Source: Asaia krungthepensis NRIC 0535 (GTDB lineage Bacteria > Pseudomonadota > Alphaproteobacteria > Acetobacterales > Acetobacteraceae). Taken from it: 64,000 nucleotides of DNA. Of the stretch, positions 63,828 to 64,000 are shown in pieces. The position numbers and the translations under genes were made by a program. The stretch's first letter is position 1, and the number at the start of each line of letters is the position of its first letter. The notes under the pieces were generated by a model. That model did no database searches and was not told the DNA's origin. It saw nothing but the letters and a program-made list of their open reading frames with translations. The stretch spans positions 1 through 64,000 of the forward strand of contig NZ_BAPV01000005.1 of NCBI RefSeq assembly GCF_025995175.1, in the 5' to 3' direction.

Positions 63828-63855
63828 CCCTCAGTACGTTTGTCCGTACTGAGGG
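63828..63855 (+). terminator. Terminator after the M3 peptidase gene
   Basis: CCCTCAGTACG and CGTACTGAGGG pair perfectly over 11 bases around a TTTGTC loop, ten bases past the stop. A T-rich stretch (AGTTATCTTTC) follows. The remaining 145 bases of the window show no gene I can support. Confidence 0.75.
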
Positions 63856-64000
63856 AGTTATCTTTCATCGACTCACTGTCCTGCGGGGACGACGTCTCGC
63901 TGTTCTCTCAGGGCAGGGCAGGTGATTCGGTGGAGGCGATTATTCTGCCACCGCTCCACCCTCAAAAAATCTCATACGCTCTGGTGACGACCGCCGTTCA

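Overview
This window is about 64 kb of a GC-rich alphaproteobacterial chromosome, most likely from the acetic acid bacteria (Acetobacteraceae; an Asaia-like genus would fit, but the genus is a guess). The clues are the overall gene set, two proteins with a Hint_2 (hedgehog/intein-type) domain, short GC-rich hairpin repeats at gene ends, and a 2-oxoglutarate dehydrogenase split over two places. No phage, transposase, CRISPR array or rRNA was seen. There is one tRNA, tRNA-Pro(CGG).

Layout. 1-2.9 kb: end of an outer-membrane protein gene, threonine aldolase, and folD overlapping a short MTHFR-like gene. 3-7.7 kb: a divergent cluster of zinc metallopeptidase and transglutaminase-like protease against circularly permuted ATP-grasp and alpha-E proteins, a predicted peptide ligation and cleavage system. 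8-14 kb: recA, a gamma-glutamyltranspeptidase-like lipoprotein, a DsbA-family protein, ppk2 with ydfG, and algH/yqgE. 14-17 kb: an iron-complex ABC importer. 17-25 kb: a RibD-like reductase, tRNA-Pro, a LOG-family protein, an MFS transporter, dinB, hemH, asd and a 2OG-Fe(II) oxygenase. 25-38 kb: sucA on the plus strand and sucB-lpd on the minus strand, facing each other across about 7.4 kb of accessory genes. That insert holds two LysR/Hint modules (one with a LysE exporter) and a class C beta-lactamase. 38-49 kb: xylB, a hydrolase, a cupin, a LacI/shikimate-dehydrogenase-like/sugar-porter cassette, a Bcr-type efflux pump, an orphan secreted protein and ugd. 49.5-55.8 kb: an unusual phage-shock (PSP) locus. 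56-64 kb: mlaEF, radA, a polytopic membrane protein, a YigZ-family protein and an M3 peptidase.

The most interesting region is the PSP locus. pspF stands divergent to pspA and pspB as usual, but no canonical PspC follows. Instead there are three exported beta-rich proteins in a row, each with one Cys pair in its periplasmic domain. The second and third are membrane anchored and end in a cytoplasmic tail closely resembling the C-terminal tail of PspC (VTSRDFHLHxQF pattern). My reading is that these proteins replace PspC as envelope sensors that recruit PspA.

Second is the duplicated LysR/Hint module between sucA and sucB-lpd. The two LysR genes share an operator-like sequence at the same distance from their start codons. 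One Hint protein has lost its nucleophilic Cys. The other has a one-base frameshift in a C6 tract, and restoring that base gives a protein of almost the same length as its paralogue.
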